Shown here one piece after another: positions 16,380-25,728 of a DNA stretch of 64,000 nt. Numbering within the stretch: the stretch's first letter is position 1; every line of letters starts with the position of its first letter. A program made the position numbers and the translations under genes. A model generated the notes under the pieces. That model worked only from the letters and a program-made list of their open reading frames with translations, was not told where the DNA came from and made no database searches. The stretch is from DASQHL01 sp963843685 (GTDB lineage: Bacteria > Chloroflexota > Dehalococcoidia > DSTF01 > JACRBR01): positions 1 to 64,000 of the forward strand of contig CAWJLO010000021.1 of NCBI GenBank assembly GCA_963843685.1, given 5' to 3'.

Positions 16380-17825
16380 ATGGCTCTCGACCGCTTCCAG
16401 TCGATCGATCCGGCCCTCCTCGATATTGGCGCGGACGATCGCGTGATCGATCTCGGCTGCGGCACCGGCCGCCACGTGCTGGAGCTGGCGAAGTCGCCGG
16501 CCACCGTGCTTGGCGCCGATCTCTCGCTCCACGACCTCCGCGTCGGCCGCTACCTGCTGGAGATCATGCGCCGCGACGGGGACGTGCGCGCGCGCGTCCA
16601 CTGGCTCCAGACGGCGGGCGAGCGCCTGCCCTTCGTCGACGGCGCCTTCGACCGCGTGATCTGCACCGAGACGCTGGAGCACGTCGACGACGACTCCGTC
16701 CTTGCGCGAGAGCTGGTGCGCGTGCTGAAGCCGGGCGGCATCCTGGCCGTCAGCGTCCCTGACGAGTTCTCCGAGAAGGTGTTCTGGAAGCTCTCCCGGA
16801 ACTACCGCACGCACGCCGGCGGCCACGTCCGCATCTACCAACGCCCCCAGATCGTGCGCCTGCTGCGCGACGCCGGACTCCGCCCGTACGCGGTGCGCTA
16901 CAGGCACTCGCTCGAGACGCTGTACTGGTTGAGCCACATCGCCTTCTGGAGCGACTGGGGCAAGCAGGGGCCGATCACCCGCGTCTTCCGCCGCGCGCTC
17001 GATTCGACTCGTGCGCGGCAATCGGCGATCGTCACTGCCATTGACGACCTGGGCAATCGAATCCTGCCGAAGAGCATCGTCGTGTACAGCCGCAAGCCGC
17101 TCGGCGTCGCGCAGGCCGTCGCGGAGACGAACGGTCACACGAAGGACGCCGTCGCGGCGATCGAAGACGACCGCTCGGCCGTCGAGGTCCGCGCCGTGCC
17201 CGCGCCGTTCGCGATCGATCCCGGCGTGCCGGAGCCCCCGGCGCCGCACACGGCCCCGCTCTCGCTCGACGATGAGCTGCGCATCGCGCTGAAGCTGAGT
17301 GGGGAGCAGCAGAAGCGGCGGCTCATCGAGATCCTCCGCTCGTGCCGTTTCGCCTTGATGCGCGAAGTGCAGCCCCTGACCGGCGAGCAGGCATCGACGC
17401 CGTGGACAGAGGACGGCCGCACGCTGAAGGAAGTCGTCGGCCACATCATCGGCTGGGAGAAGTGGGTGGCGGCCGCGCTCGACGAGATCGCCGCGGGCGT
17501 TCCGGAGCCTTCGATCATGGCGCTCTCCGGCTATCCGGAGGGCATCAGCCGCTATGGGTCCGTGGACGCCTTCAATGGCGCGCGCATGGCCGAGGCTCGC
17601 GAGCGCCCCTGGGCCGACGTACTCGCCGACTCCGACGCCGCATTCGAGGCCCTCATCGCTGCCGCCGACCGCACCTCGGCCGAAGCCCTCAGCGGCACGG
17701 CGCAGTTCTTCTGGCCCGATATCGGCGGCACCGTGCCCTGCGGCGTCTACCTGCTCATGGTCTCTGCCCACCACTACCAGGAAGAGCACCTGCCGGAAGT
17801 GCTTCATCGCGCCGGCGCGCGATGA
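16380..17825 (+). CDS. Class I methyltransferase fused to a DinB-like domain
   Basis: 481 aa in two parts. Residues 1-235 are a SAM methyltransferase: RVIDLGCGTGRHVLELA (motif I), LGADLSLHDL, FDRVICTETLEHVDDDS and GGHVRIYQRPQI. After a Pro/Ala-rich linker (about 255-300), residues 300-478 form a helical DinB/ClbS-like domain with LKEVVGHIIGWEKWVAAALDE and a C-terminal SAHHYQEEHLPEV whose His residues fit the family's metal site. The GAAGGG that serves as its ribosome-binding site lies at the end of the preceding methyltransferase gene, eight bases away. This domain pairing is unusual; the DinB part may be a thiol- or damage-linked transferase, but that is speculative. Confidence 0.85.
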   Translation: MALDRFQSIDPALLDIGADDRVIDLGCGTGRHVLELAKSPATVLGADLSLHDLRVGRYLLEIMRRDGDVRARVHWLQTAGERLPFVDGAFDRVICTETLEHVDDDSVLARELVRVLKPGGILAVSVPDEFSEKVFWKLSRNYRTHAGGHVRIYQRPQIVRLLRDAGLRPYAVRYRHSLETLYWLSHIAFWSDWGKQGPITRVFRRALDSTRARQSAIVTAIDDLGNRILPKSIVVYSRKPLGVAQAVAETNGHTKDAVAAIEDDRSAVEVRAVPAPFAIDPGVPEPPAPHTAPLSLDDELRIALKLSGEQQKRRLIEILRSCRFALMREVQPLTGEQASTPWTEDGRTLKEVVGHIIGWEKWVAAALDEIAAGVPEPSIMALSGYPEGISRYGSVDAFNGARMAEARERPWADVLADSDAAFEALIAAADRTSAEALSGTAQFFWPDIGGTVPCGVYLLMVSAHHYQEEHLPEVLHRAGAR

Positions 17826-17901
17826 GTCCGCAACTCGTCGTCGACAGGTCATCGGCTCAGAGCGGACTGCGACTCGGGGCTCTGCAAGCCGTGACCCCCT
17901 C

Positions 17902-19170
17902 ATGAAGATCTGTTTCATCATGTACCAGGGCAACATGTTCTCGGGCGGACAAGGCGTCTACCTGCACTACATGACGCGCGAGCTCGTACGCCTGGGCCAC
18001 GAAGTGCACGTCATCTCTGGCAGGCCATATCCGCGCCTGGCCGATGGTGTCGTCCACCACAAACTGCACACGTACAGCTTTTGGGCGTTCCTCAACGGGC
18101 GCGACGAGCACGCCTACGACCACGCGCACAACCCCGCCGAGTTCTTCCATCCGTGGAACTTCTACGAGTTCGCCTCGACCCGCGCCTCACTCGCATCGCT
18201 CTTCTTCACCTTCAGCGTGCGCGCGTACAAGAAGCTGGCCGAGCTGGAGCGCGATCTCGGGCCGTTCGACCTCGTGCACGACAACCAGACGCTGGGGTAC
18301 GGCATCCTCGCGATGAAGCAGTTCATGGGCAAGCCCGTCGTCGCCAGCCTCCACCACCCGCTCGCCATCGACAAGGCGAACAACATGCGCGAGGCGAAGA
18401 ACGTCATCAGCCGCGTCCAGAAGGAGCTCTGGTTCCCGTGGCGCATGCAATCCTACGTCGCGAACCGCATCGACATGGTGCTCACGGGCTCGCGCAACTC
18501 GGCGCAGTCCGTCAGCGCGTCGATGGACATCCCCATCGAGCACATTCGCCAGACGCCGTACGGCGTCGACCACGAAGTGATGCGCCCGATCCCCGGCGTC
18601 GCGCGCCAGCCAGGCACGATCCTCTTCGTCGGCGACTCCGAGGACCGCAACAAGGGCGCCCGCTTCCTCATTGAGGCCTGCGCGAAGCTCCAGCACGAAA
18701 TTGACTTCCGGCTCCTCTTCAAGGACAAGAAGGAGCAGGACATGAAGGTCGTGCCGCCGCTCGTCTGGAAGTACGGCCTCAAGCGCTTCGTCGAGTACAT
18801 CCCCCGGCTGACCGTCGACGAGCTGGTGCGGCTCTACAACAGTGCCCAGATCGTGGTCTCGCCGTCGCTGTACGAGGGCTTCGGCCTCCCGGCGGCGGAG
18901 GCGATGGCCTGCGGCACCGCCGTGGTCGCCACGACGGCCGGCGCCTTCCCGGAGTTTATCGACGACGGACGCACGGGCCTGCTCGTGCGCCCCGGCGACC
19001 CCGACGCATTGGCCGCCGCGATCAAGACGTTGCTGCTCGACCCGGAGCGCTGCCGCACGATGGGCGCCGCCGCGAGCGAGCACATCCGCACGCGCTTCAC
19101 GTGGCAGCGCACCGCCCGCATGACGCTCGATCTCTACGACGAGGTGCTGAGCTCGAGGACGGCGATCTAG
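17902..19170 (+). CDS. Glycosyltransferase family 4-type protein
   Basis: 422 aa GT-B enzyme. The N-terminus MKICFIMYQGNMFSGGQGVY is nearly identical to that of the gene at 14190. The N-terminal domain includes LVHDNQTLGYG; the C-terminal domain has ILFVGDSEDRNKGARFL and LYEGFGLPAAEAMACGTAVV with the Glu residues that contact the nucleotide sugar. The frame extends far upstream, but homology to the paralogue and the end of the preceding gene fix ATG 17902. It closes a glycosyltransferase-methyltransferase-methyltransferase-glycosyltransferase cluster, probably for exopolysaccharide or glycolipid synthesis at the inner membrane. Confidence 0.9.
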   Translation: MKICFIMYQGNMFSGGQGVYLHYMTRELVRLGHEVHVISGRPYPRLADGVVHHKLHTYSFWAFLNGRDEHAYDHAHNPAEFFHPWNFYEFASTRASLASLFFTFSVRAYKKLAELERDLGPFDLVHDNQTLGYGILAMKQFMGKPVVASLHHPLAIDKANNMREAKNVISRVQKELWFPWRMQSYVANRIDMVLTGSRNSAQSVSASMDIPIEHIRQTPYGVDHEVMRPIPGVARQPGTILFVGDSEDRNKGARFLIEACAKLQHEIDFRLLFKDKKEQDMKVVPPLVWKYGLKRFVEYIPRLTVDELVRLYNSAQIVVSPSLYEGFGLPAAEAMACGTAVVATTAGAFPEFIDDGRTGLLVRPGDPDALAAAIKTLLLDPERCRTMGAAASEHIRTRFTWQRTARMTLDLYDEVLSSRTAI

Positions 19171-19182
19171 ATGCGTCGCTGA

Positions 19183-19827
19183 TCAGTCGAGATCCGACCA
19201 CTCGTCCGGCGTCAGGTCGAGCGGCTTGGGCGAGCCAGCGCTCTCCGCGTCTGCCCTGTCGTCATCCGTTCGTGGCGGTTCGGTCACTCGCTCCGCGGGA
19301 GCGGGAGAAGACGGCGGTTCTGACGCTGGCGGTGGCGCCATGGCCTCCGGCGCCGCCTCGGGCGATGGCCCCGGTTCCGCCGGCGCGGCGATGGCCTCCG
19401 GCGCCTCGCTCGGCTCGAGGGCCGGTCCGGATGCCACCTCCAGGAGCTGAATGCTCAATCCGTGCGTCGCCGCCATCGTGATGAAGGCAGAGCGCACGCC
19501 CGGCCCCGGTTCGATCGGCTCGCTGACGCGCACGCCACGCGCCCCCAGCTCCGCCACCGCGGCGTCGAGATCCTCGACCTCTAGCGCCAGGTTGTAGAAC
19601 CCCTCGCCCTTCCGCTCCAGAAATCGCATCACCGCGCTCTCCGCGTCCAGCGGTGACACGATCTCCAGCGCAGTGTCGCCCAGCGCCACCTGCAGCGCCT
19701 GCACGCCGAACGCGGGGATCGCCTGCGCGTCGCTCGCCTCCGCGCCCAGCAGCGACTCGAACGTGGCGCGAGCACGCTGCGCGTCGCGCGTGGCGATCGT
19801 GAAGTGGTGGACGCGCTTGATCTTCAT
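19183..19827 (-). CDS. VOC-family (glyoxalase/methylmalonyl-CoA epimerase-like) protein with Pro/Ala-rich tail
   Basis: 214 aa. Residues 1-125 are a vicinal-oxygen-chelate domain: KIKRVHHFTIATRDAQRA with the first metal-ligand His, ALEIVSPLDAES, GFYNLALEVEDLDAAVAEL and AFITMAATHGLSIQLLEV. The layout is closest to methylmalonyl-CoA epimerase. Residues 130-214 are a low-complexity Pro/Ala/Glu tail ending LDLTPDEWSDLD, unusual for this family. ATG 19827 is chosen over the adjacent TTG. Convergent with the glycosyltransferase at 17902, 12 bp apart. Confidence 0.75.
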   Translation of the reverse strand: MKIKRVHHFTIATRDAQRARATFESLLGAEASDAQAIPAFGVQALQVALGDTALEIVSPLDAESAVMRFLERKGEGFYNLALEVEDLDAAVAELGARGVRVSEPIEPGPGVRSAFITMAATHGLSIQLLEVASGPALEPSEAPEAIAAPAEPGPSPEAAPEAMAPPPASEPPSSPAPAERVTEPPRTDDDRADAESAGSPKPLDLTPDEWSDLD

Positions 19828-19837
19828 CAAGCCCCGG

Positions 19838-21130
19838 TCAGGGCGTCGTCTCCTTGCAATGGCCTACCGTGTTATCGGCGTTATTGTACGCGCTGTTGTT
19901 CGTGACCACGACGCTGCCCGCTTTGAAGATGCAGATCGCCGAACCGCGGTTGTCGTCGATCGTGTTGCCCGCGATCGTCCCGAGCGATGTGTTGACATAC
20001 GAGATCCCGATGCCGCGGTTGTCGTAGATGTGCGAGTTTCGCACGTCGATGTTCGCCCCCTGTGCGAGCACGCCGCCGCCGAGCGTGCCGGTCTCGGGGA
20101 GCACCACCGTGTCGTGGATGTCCATGTTGTTCAGGTTGCCGACAGCCCGCACCGGGAACTGCGGTCCCACCTGGCCGTACTTCAGCGGGTCAGGATACGC
20201 CCGGAACTCGATCGCGTGCTCTTCGTTCGCGTTGTACTCGTCGCCCTCCGCTTGCACGTTCGCGCCCCACGCGAAGAGGCCCGTCAACTTGTTGTGCCAG
20301 ATGTGGTTGTTTGTGAACGTGCCCCGCGTCCCGGGAAACATGACGATGCCGGTGCTGCCGCTGTACTGGATGACGTTCGAGTTGAGGATGATGTTCGCCT
20401 GCCCCACGAACGACGCTAGGTTGCGCAAGTAGCAGTCCGGCACTTCGACGTGGCCCGGCGGCAGCAGCGCACACGGCGTCTGGCCCGCGAACACGCCTGG
20501 CCCGCGGTTGTCGGAGATGATGTTCTTGGTGATCGTCGTCGTCGCCGTGTCGCCCACCGTCGAGACACCGACGCCGCCGTTATCGAACACCCAGTTCCGC
20601 TCGACCGTGACGTTCGACTTGCGACGGATCAACACGCCGTCTCCGTCCATCGCGTACACGAACGAGTCGGAGACACGCCCGGTGCTGCTGACGTCATAAT
20701 GGATGCCGATGCCCCCGCCGCCCACGTCCATCCGTTGGTACAGGATGTTCGTGCTCTGCCAGATGTAAGAGTTCGAGGGGTGGCCGTAGAACAGCGTGAA
20801 ATCCTCGAACGTCAGGTCGCTGCTGTTGAAGATCAGCATCGTGTCCTTGTCGCCGCCGACGACGATCGAGACGCGCGGTCCCGCACCGCGCAGCGTTACG
20901 CCGTGCTTGCTCTGAAACGTCACCGGCCCGCGATACACCCCTGGCGCAAGGCAGATCACGTCCCCCGGGTTGGCGCCGTTCACCAGCGTCTGCAGCGTGC
21001 TCGGGGACGCCTGCTTGTTGCATGCCGCGGCCTCGAGTGGTGGCCGGGGCAGCGTCGCAAAGGCCGAAGCGAAACCCACAGCGAATACGAACAGGACATA
21101 ACGAAAGAGGCGTGGTCGCGTGCCCGTCAT
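19838..21130 (-). CDS. Secreted right-handed beta-helix repeat protein
   Basis: 430 aa. Residues 1-35 form a signal peptide (RPRLFRYVLFVFAVGFASAFA), followed by ASPSTLQTLVNGANPGDVICLAPGVYRG, the entry turn typical of parallel beta-helix proteins. Repeated short strands with N-N-x-I turns follow (NIISDNRGPGVF, NNHIWHNKLTGLFAWG, NSHIYDNRGIGISYV), as in NosD/pectate-lyase-like folds. Likely an extracellular carbohydrate-binding or -degrading protein, though no catalytic residues can be assigned. GGAGG lies just before ATG 21130. Confidence 0.85.
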   Translation of the reverse strand: MTGTRPRLFRYVLFVFAVGFASAFATLPRPPLEAAACNKQASPSTLQTLVNGANPGDVICLAPGVYRGPVTFQSKHGVTLRGAGPRVSIVVGGDKDTMLIFNSSDLTFEDFTLFYGHPSNSYIWQSTNILYQRMDVGGGGIGIHYDVSSTGRVSDSFVYAMDGDGVLIRRKSNVTVERNWVFDNGGVGVSTVGDTATTTITKNIISDNRGPGVFAGQTPCALLPPGHVEVPDCYLRNLASFVGQANIILNSNVIQYSGSTGIVMFPGTRGTFTNNHIWHNKLTGLFAWGANVQAEGDEYNANEEHAIEFRAYPDPLKYGQVGPQFPVRAVGNLNNMDIHDTVVLPETGTLGGGVLAQGANIDVRNSHIYDNRGIGISYVNTSLGTIAGNTIDDNRGSAICIFKAGSVVVTNNSAYNNADNTVGHCKETTP

Positions 21131-21206
21131 CCCTACCTCCACACATCACTCGCACGAGCCACCATGGTACCGAAGCGCACGAGCCGCCCTCAACGATCGC
21201 CCGCGC

Positions 21207-23256
21207 TCAGCGCATCGCGCCGATCGCGGAGAGGCGTTCCGAGAGGAACGTGGCCCGGTCGCGGCGCTGAGTCGGCTGGCCGCAGGTGGGGCACGCGTTG
21301 AACTCCGACAGCCTCTGCACGTAATCGACGACCGTCTGGATCACCACAGCGTGGCTCCACGTCAGCGGCGAGACGGAGAGTGGCGTGTCGTGCTCGGGAT
21401 CGACCTGCTCCGCCAGCACCCCGCTCGGCAGTGCGCGCGCTGCCACCCAGCGCAGCAGCTCCAGCGCCGGCGCCAGGTCGCCCGCTTGCTTCGCCGCAGC
21501 GATGTGCCAGCGCGCGAGCCACAACGTGCAGATGAACCAGGGGTTGCCCGGAATCCTCGGGTCCGCGTTCGCGCGCTGGTAGGCGTCGCGCTCGTACCGG
21601 GCCATCCCGCCGACCGCCGTCGGCACCCACAGCGTCTCCTGCAGGTGTTTCACCGTGCTGGCGATGCGCTCGTCCGACGCGTCGAACATGCCGAAGAGGA
21701 AGAGACCGCACACGCTGGCGTCGACCGTCATGTCGGCGTCATACCCCGTCCCGTCCTTCGACGGCTCGAGCGATCGCAGGAAGCGCCCCTCGCTCGCGCG
21801 CCAGAGATGCTCCTCGGCGGCCGCCTTCATGCGTCGCGCCGTCTCCGCCGCGCGCTCCGCGTCTGCCGTCTCGCCGAACGCCGCGAAGAAGCGCGCCGCC
21901 GCGATGAGCCCGGCCCACGTCGCCGCGACGGTCCACGCGTGGATGCCGCGCCGCTCCTCCCACAGGTCGTACGAAGGTTGCGGTAGCCCGTTGGCGTCGA
22001 CGTACGACTCCATGAACGTGGCCGCCGGTCGGATCATCGAGCGGAACAGGGGCCGTATGAACTCCACGTCATGGAACTTGTCGAAGTGATGCCAGAGCGC
22101 CCACAACGGAAGCCCTGTCTCGTCCTCCTGGATCGGCAACTGGCGCTCGCCGTTCTCCCACCACGCGTGCCAGGAGCTCGCCAGCGTGCCATCCGTGTTG
22201 TACTTGTGCATCCAGTATCCCGCCTTCGTCTGGATGCGCCCCAGGAAGTCGAAGAACGGCCGCGTGACGCCGTCGTAGCCGGCCTCGTCCAGCGCGTGGG
22301 CTACCAGCGCCCCGTCGCGCGGCCACACGTACGCATACGTGTCCTTGGCGAACGTCGTGATGTCGTAGTCCGTCGCCGCGACGATGCCGCCGTGATGGTC
22401 CACCTGCGTGCGGACCGTAAGCAGGCTCCGCCGGAACAGGCGCGCTACGTCCTCGCCGAGCTGGTCGACGCTGTTCGGCTCCGCGTTGACCCAGAGCCGC
22501 CAGTACGCCTGCGTGCGGGCCTGCAGCATCGCGGGCGTCTTGTCCGTGATCACGGAGTGCACCCGCGCCACGTCGGCGATACGAAAAGCCGCACGCCATC
22601 CAGTACCAGACTGTCGCTGTCCCTCCGGCTTCCAGCCGCGCGTGGATCGCGCCCACGGAGTCGACCGATCCCTGGACGATGGAGTTGCCGCTGAGCTGTC
22701 CGTCTTCCGCGTCCCGCCAGGTGCCTTCTTTGCCCTCGGTCTCCTTCTTCCCCACCGCCCACTGGCTGAACCCGACGTCCGATCCCTCGGCGAACCCGTT
22801 CATCAGGAACCAGCGCGAGCCCTTGTAATGGACCAGCGCGCCGCGCGACGGATCGTAGTACGCCGTATCGCCCACGTCTGTCTCGTTGATGTGGAAGTCG
22901 TGGTGGAAGAAGATGCGCATGTCGCGCGGCTTCTGCGCCGTGTTCGTCACCATGAACTTGCGCACCAACGCGTGCTCATGGAAGTCGACGACGTCGGTGC
23001 AGGCGATGCTCAGGTCACCATTGGGATGCGTGAGCGTGACCTGCGTTGCCAGCGTCTCCGGAACGTACAGCATCTCCACGCGCCAGGTGTCGTGTACCCA
23101 GGCGAACGTGCCGTCCACCCACACGCCCATGCCGAACCGATGCCCTGCGGAGTGATTCTCCCGTCCGGCGTGCGGAAAATAGATGTCGCGCAGGTGGTAC
23201 CGGCTGTCAAAGTTGACGAGCAGGTGCCCGTTGCCGAGTGGGAGGTCGCGCGGCAT
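21207..23256 (-). pseudogene. Glycoside hydrolase family 15 (glucoamylase/trehalase-like), frameshifted
   Basis: The N-terminal beta-sandwich domain starts at ATG 23256 (LGNGHLLVNFDSRYHLRDIYFPH). The frame breaks in an A/T run at 22584-22587; removing one base gives WYWMACGFRIADVARVHS and joins the (alpha/alpha)6 barrel with TYAYVWPRDGALVAHAL, a GH15 hallmark, LWEERRGIHAWTVAATW with a likely catalytic Glu, and SPLTWSHA near the end. It finishes with a CPTCGQP zinc-knuckle-like tail. Restored length of 682 aa fits bacterial GH15 enzymes, which release glucose from alpha-glucans or trehalose. A homopolymer frameshift suggests sequencing error. Confidence 0.9.
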
Positions 23257-23262
23257 GCGCTC

Positions 23263-23268
23263 ATTGTA
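23263..23268 (-). promoter_or_regulatory. Candidate -10 element (TACAAT), leaderless spacing
   Basis: TACAAT on the minus strand ends six bases before ATG 23256 of the GH15 gene. The divergent intergenic region also holds an inverted repeat TTGACG...CGTCAA (about 23290-23309). Confidence 0.55.
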
Positions 23269-23400
23269 GTTGTTGCCCGGCCCCTTGATTGACGGCTCGC
23301 TTCGTCAATTGGGCGCTTCTCAGGCGCACACCGATCGTGCTATAAGCCTCCCCGGGGGGAAGCCGCGGCTTGGGGAGACCGCGGGAGAGGGGCGCGAACC

Positions 23401-23940
23401 ATGCCGGTCACCTTGACGAAGACCGGGCCGACGAGCGGCGAGATTGCGTTCTCGACCACACTCGGGCCCGAGACGACCTTCGACTACCTCGCCGACTTCA
23501 GCAAGCACCAGGAGTGGACAGACGAACTGGTATCGCTGGAACGGACCAGCGACGGTCCCCTCGCCGCCGGGACGACCTACCGCGGCGTCGAGCGCCTGCG
23601 TCCAGCCGAGGAGATGAAGGATCCGATTTTGGCGCAGGTCACGGCTTTCGAGCGACCGCGTCTCATCGAGTGGGAGACGTGGACCGCACGGGAAGACGGC
23701 GTAAAGTCCAACTGCTCGCGTTGGGCGTTCGAGATCGTCCCGCATGGTAAAGGCTGCCACGTGACGCATCGCTTCGCCTTCGACGAGTCGAGCGTCTGGA
23801 ACAAGCTCTCACGCCGCGCCTTCGTCGCCGTAGCCGATCGCCTCATGGGCGGTGCCGGCGCCTCGCCCAAGCAGCTCACCAAGCGCGTCGAGCAACTCCA
23901 GCACGTCCTCGACGTCCGTAACGCCGTCGAGCAGCTCTAG
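23401..23940 (+). CDS. SRPBCC-family (START/polyketide cyclase-like) protein
   Basis: 179 aa. ISTTLGPET-type N-terminal strand, then TFDYLADFSKHQEWTDELVSLER, typical of the helix-grip SRPBCC fold with its hydrophobic ligand cavity, followed by AGTTYRGVERL, RLIEWETWTA and GKGCHVTHRFAFDES. Such proteins bind or transport lipids and small hydrophobic molecules; no specific role can be assigned. GGGAGAGG precedes ATG 23401. Its stop overlaps the stop of the convergent proS in a shared CTAG. Confidence 0.8.
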   Translation: MPVTLTKTGPTSGEIAFSTTLGPETTFDYLADFSKHQEWTDELVSLERTSDGPLAAGTTYRGVERLRPAEEMKDPILAQVTAFERPRLIEWETWTAREDGVKSNCSRWAFEIVPHGKGCHVTHRFAFDESSVWNKLSRRAFVAVADRLMGGAGASPKQLTKRVEQLQHVLDVRNAVEQL

Positions 23941-25637
23941 CGTTCCAACAGCTCCCGCACCGCCGCCACCGCCTCCCCCAGCCCCACCACCCGCGCATCC
24001 TTCTCCGTCCGGCGCTTCACCTCCGCGCCGCCGTTCTCGATGCTGCGCGGGCTCACGGTGACGCGTACCGGCATCCCCAGCAGGTCGGCGTCGTTGAATT
24101 TCACGCCGGGCGATCCCTCCTCGCGGTCGTCGTACAGCACCTCCAGCCCCGCGTCGACGAGCTGCTGGTACACCTGCTCCGCGCTCTCGCGCACACCCGG
24201 CTTGTCGAACCCCAGCCCCACCAGGTGCACGTCGTATGGCGTCAGCTCCGGCGGCCAGACGATCCCCCGCTCGTCGTGGTTCGCCTCGATTGCGCTCGCG
24301 AACACGCGCCCCACGCCGATGCCGTAGCAGCCCATCACGGCCGGCTTCAGGTCGCCGTTCTCGTCGGAGTACATCGCGTTCAGCCTCTCCGTGTAGACCG
24401 TCCCGAGCTTGAACACGTGCCCCATCTCCACGCCGCGCTTTGTCTGCAACGTGCCGCCGCATGTCGCGCAGACGTTGCCCGACTGGGCGAGCGAGATGTC
24501 AGTCACGACGTCCGCTGTCCAGTCGCGGCCGTGGTTCACGTTCTTGTAGTGCACATCCGGCTTGTTCGCCCCGGCGACGAGGTTGTGCGAGTTGAGCACC
24601 GTGTCGTCCGCGACGATCTTGATCCCCTTCAGCCCCACCGGCGACGCCGATCCCGCGACCAGCCCGTGCTTCCGCACGCCCGCATCGTCAAGCATCGTCA
24701 GCTCGACGGCCTTCAGGGCGTTTCGGAGCTTGGCCTCGTTCACCTCCAGGTCCCCCCGGATAGCGACGAACACCGGCTCGCCGTCCGCCTCGTAGAACAC
24801 CGCCTTCAGCGTCTTGTGGTGCGGCACGCCCAGGAACGACACCAGGTCGTCGATGGTCTTCTGCCCCGGCGTCGAAACCTCCTCGAGCGGCAGCGGCTCC
24901 TCCGCCTCCAACTCGCGCTTCTTGTGGTCCGCCTTCTCCTCGTTCGCCGCGTAGCCGCAGTTCTCGCAGAGCAAGATCGTGTCTTCGCCGATCTCCGTGA
25001 GAAAGATGAACTCCTCGCTGTCCTTGCCGCCGATTGCACCCGAATCCGCCAGGACGGCGATCGCCGGAATGCCGCAGCGTTCGAAGATCCGCGTGTACGC
25101 CGCCCGCGCCGCCCGATAGCTGACGTCGAGTGCGTCCCAGTCCGTGTCGAAGCTGTACGCGTCCTTCATCGTGAACTCGCGGACGCGCAGCAGTCCGCCG
25201 CGGGCCCTCGCCTCGTCCCGAGCTTTGGTCTGGATCTGGTAGACCATCACCGGCATGTCGCGGTAGCTTTGCACCTGCTTCTTGAACAGGTCGACGGTCA
25301 CTTCCTCGTGCGTGGGGCCGAGGACGAACTCGCGGTCGCGCCGGTCGCGCAGGTGATAGAGCACGTCGCTCATCGTCTTCAGGCGCCCGGACTCCTCCCA
25401 CAGCTCCGCCGGCTGTACGACGGGCATCACCACCTCCTGCCCGCCGGCACGGTCCATCTCCTCGCGGATGATCTGCTCGATCTTCCGCATGACTTTGAGC
25501 CCCGTCGGGAGGTAGCTGTACAGCCCGGCCGCCAGCTGCTGCACCAACGCCGCGCGCAGCATCAGCTGGTGATTTGCGGACTCCGCGTCGGACGGCGCGT
25601 TCCGCAAAGTCTTGCCGAACAGTCGTGACATGCGCAT
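23937..25637 (-). CDS. proS: Prolyl-tRNA synthetase (bacterial type with editing domain)
   Basis: 566 aa class II synthetase that charges tRNA-Pro in the cytoplasm. MRMSRLFGKTLR opens the conserved N-terminus, followed by GLYSYLPTGLKVMRKIE, FVLGPTHEEVTVDLF (motif 2 region) and LRVREFTMKDAYSFD. The INS editing domain spans about residues 225-390 (KTLKAVFYEADGEPVFVAIRGD), then YGIGVGRVFASAIE (motif 3) and the anticodon-binding domain. ATG 25637 is chosen; an open frame 24 codons upstream lacks homology. It follows thrC with a gap of about 90 bp on the same strand and is likely the last gene of the long rpsF-to-proS run. Confidence 0.96.
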   Translation of the reverse strand: MRMSRLFGKTLRNAPSDAESANHQLMLRAALVQQLAAGLYSYLPTGLKVMRKIEQIIREEMDRAGGQEVVMPVVQPAELWEESGRLKTMSDVLYHLRDRRDREFVLGPTHEEVTVDLFKKQVQSYRDMPVMVYQIQTKARDEARARGGLLRVREFTMKDAYSFDTDWDALDVSYRAARAAYTRIFERCGIPAIAVLADSGAIGGKDSEEFIFLTEIGEDTILLCENCGYAANEEKADHKKRELEAEEPLPLEEVSTPGQKTIDDLVSFLGVPHHKTLKAVFYEADGEPVFVAIRGDLEVNEAKLRNALKAVELTMLDDAGVRKHGLVAGSASPVGLKGIKIVADDTVLNSHNLVAGANKPDVHYKNVNHGRDWTADVVTDISLAQSGNVCATCGGTLQTKRGVEMGHVFKLGTVYTERLNAMYSDENGDLKPAVMGCYGIGVGRVFASAIEANHDERGIVWPPELTPYDVHLVGLGFDKPGVRESAEQVYQQLVDAGLEVLYDDREEGSPGVKFNDADLLGMPVRVTVSPRSIENGGAEVKRRTEKDARVVGLGEAVAAVRELLER

Positions 25638-25728
25638 GGCGTGAATCAGTCCAGATTTCGGCGGACGGTGGTCGAATGGTCGTGGGGAATCGTATCGAAA
25701 CGACGTCAATGGCGGGAGCAGCTGCCTG

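Noticed and set aside
16353..17936. 527-aa minus-strand open frame
   Set aside because: Antisense to the methyltransferase-DinB gene; Arg/Val/His-rich shadow without motifs.
24225..25628. 467-aa plus-strand open frame
   Set aside because: Antisense shadow of proS.
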